Source: JBJKRW01 sp046704445 (GTDB lineage Bacteria > Patescibacteriota > Microgenomatia > UBA1406 > GWC2-37-13). From it: a stretch of DNA of 5,250 bases. Below, piece by piece: positions 5,187 to 5,250 of the stretch (positions are counted from its first letter, which is position 1; each line of letters starts with the position of its first letter). The notes under the pieces were generated by a model. That model did not search any database. It saw only the letters and a list, made by a program, of their open reading frames with translations, and had not been told where the DNA came from. Position numbers and translations under genes: made by a program. The stretch covers positions 1-5,250 of the forward strand of contig JBJKRW010000014.1 in NCBI GenBank assembly GCA_046704445.1. Direction: 5' to 3'.

Positions 5187-5250
5187 TATGTAAAGGCAAC
5201 TACAACCCGAATCTTTAAAGACGCCTTTAAAGGCGAACACTCCGGCTTTT
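5187..5250 (+). other. Unidentified transcript leader or small RNA start with two TTTAAA palindromes, continuing past the window
   Basis: The expected transcript contains CTTTAAAG (5213-5220) and then the perfect 14-bp palindrome CGCCTTTAAAGGCG (5222-5235), which shares the CTTTAAAG core (5225-5232). The second could fold into a GC-clamped stem, although its loop would need to open the central bases. No open frame of useful length starts here: the first ATG (5188) is followed at once by TAA. A structured leader, a small RNA, or a leader of a gene beyond the window are all possible. No match to a known RNA family was recognised. Confidence 0.35.

Noticed and set aside
5222..5235. Rho-independent terminator
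   Set aside because: The palindrome has no loop and is not followed directly by a T run; the next T-rich stretch is about 12 nt further on, at the window edge.
5186..5250. Start of a cyclic-di-GMP type I riboswitch (AAAGGCAA, GACGC and CTCCGGC are present)
   Set aside because: The short words occur, but the helix that should join them with a tetraloop does not form. The resemblance is superficial.

Overview
The window looks bacterial, with no rRNA, tRNA, insertion sequence or CRISPR array. The Doc/AbrB-type toxin-antitoxin pair, the membrane-anchored GH18 protein with a short linker and the very large unrecognised protein together recall Microgenomates-type Patescibacteria (CPR). This is inference from family resemblance only; a spirochaete or another lineage is not excluded. 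Composition shifts by eye along the window: moderately GC-rich on the left (1-3202), more AT-rich in the GH18 gene, and most AT-rich in the toxin-antitoxin module.

Layout. Positions 1-3202 are almost wholly coding on the minus strand. Hand translation gives one frame from an ATG at 3202 to the left edge, interrupted by a single TAG at 2684-2686. This is either one protein of more than 1060 residues with a nonsense or readthrough codon, or a 172-residue gene followed by a second gene in the same frame. The downstream part has two clearly similar internal repeats and two weaker ones. No known family was recognised.

Positions 3203-3291 are a short divergent control region. It has a near-consensus promoter on each side and, between them, alternating AGGTC/GACCT half-sites. 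Both promoters would give transcripts with almost no 5' leader. Positions 3286-4431 (plus) encode a membrane-anchored GH18-type protein that keeps the catalytic DxE pair but lacks the upstream acidic positions. It converges on the toxin gene with 6 bp between the stop codons.

Positions 4438-5081 (minus) are a two-gene toxin-antitoxin operon. The AbrB/MazE-type antitoxin is promoter-proximal, and 2 nt later comes a Doc-type Fic-fold toxin with an intact HxFxDGNKRT motif. Two identical 10-bp palindromes, 11 bp apart, overlap the operon promoter and are the likely autoregulatory operators. Back to back with that promoter is a strong plus-strand promoter with an extended -10 (5151-5179). It drives an unidentified transcript whose first 60 nt contain two nested TTTAAA palindromes and which runs off the right edge.
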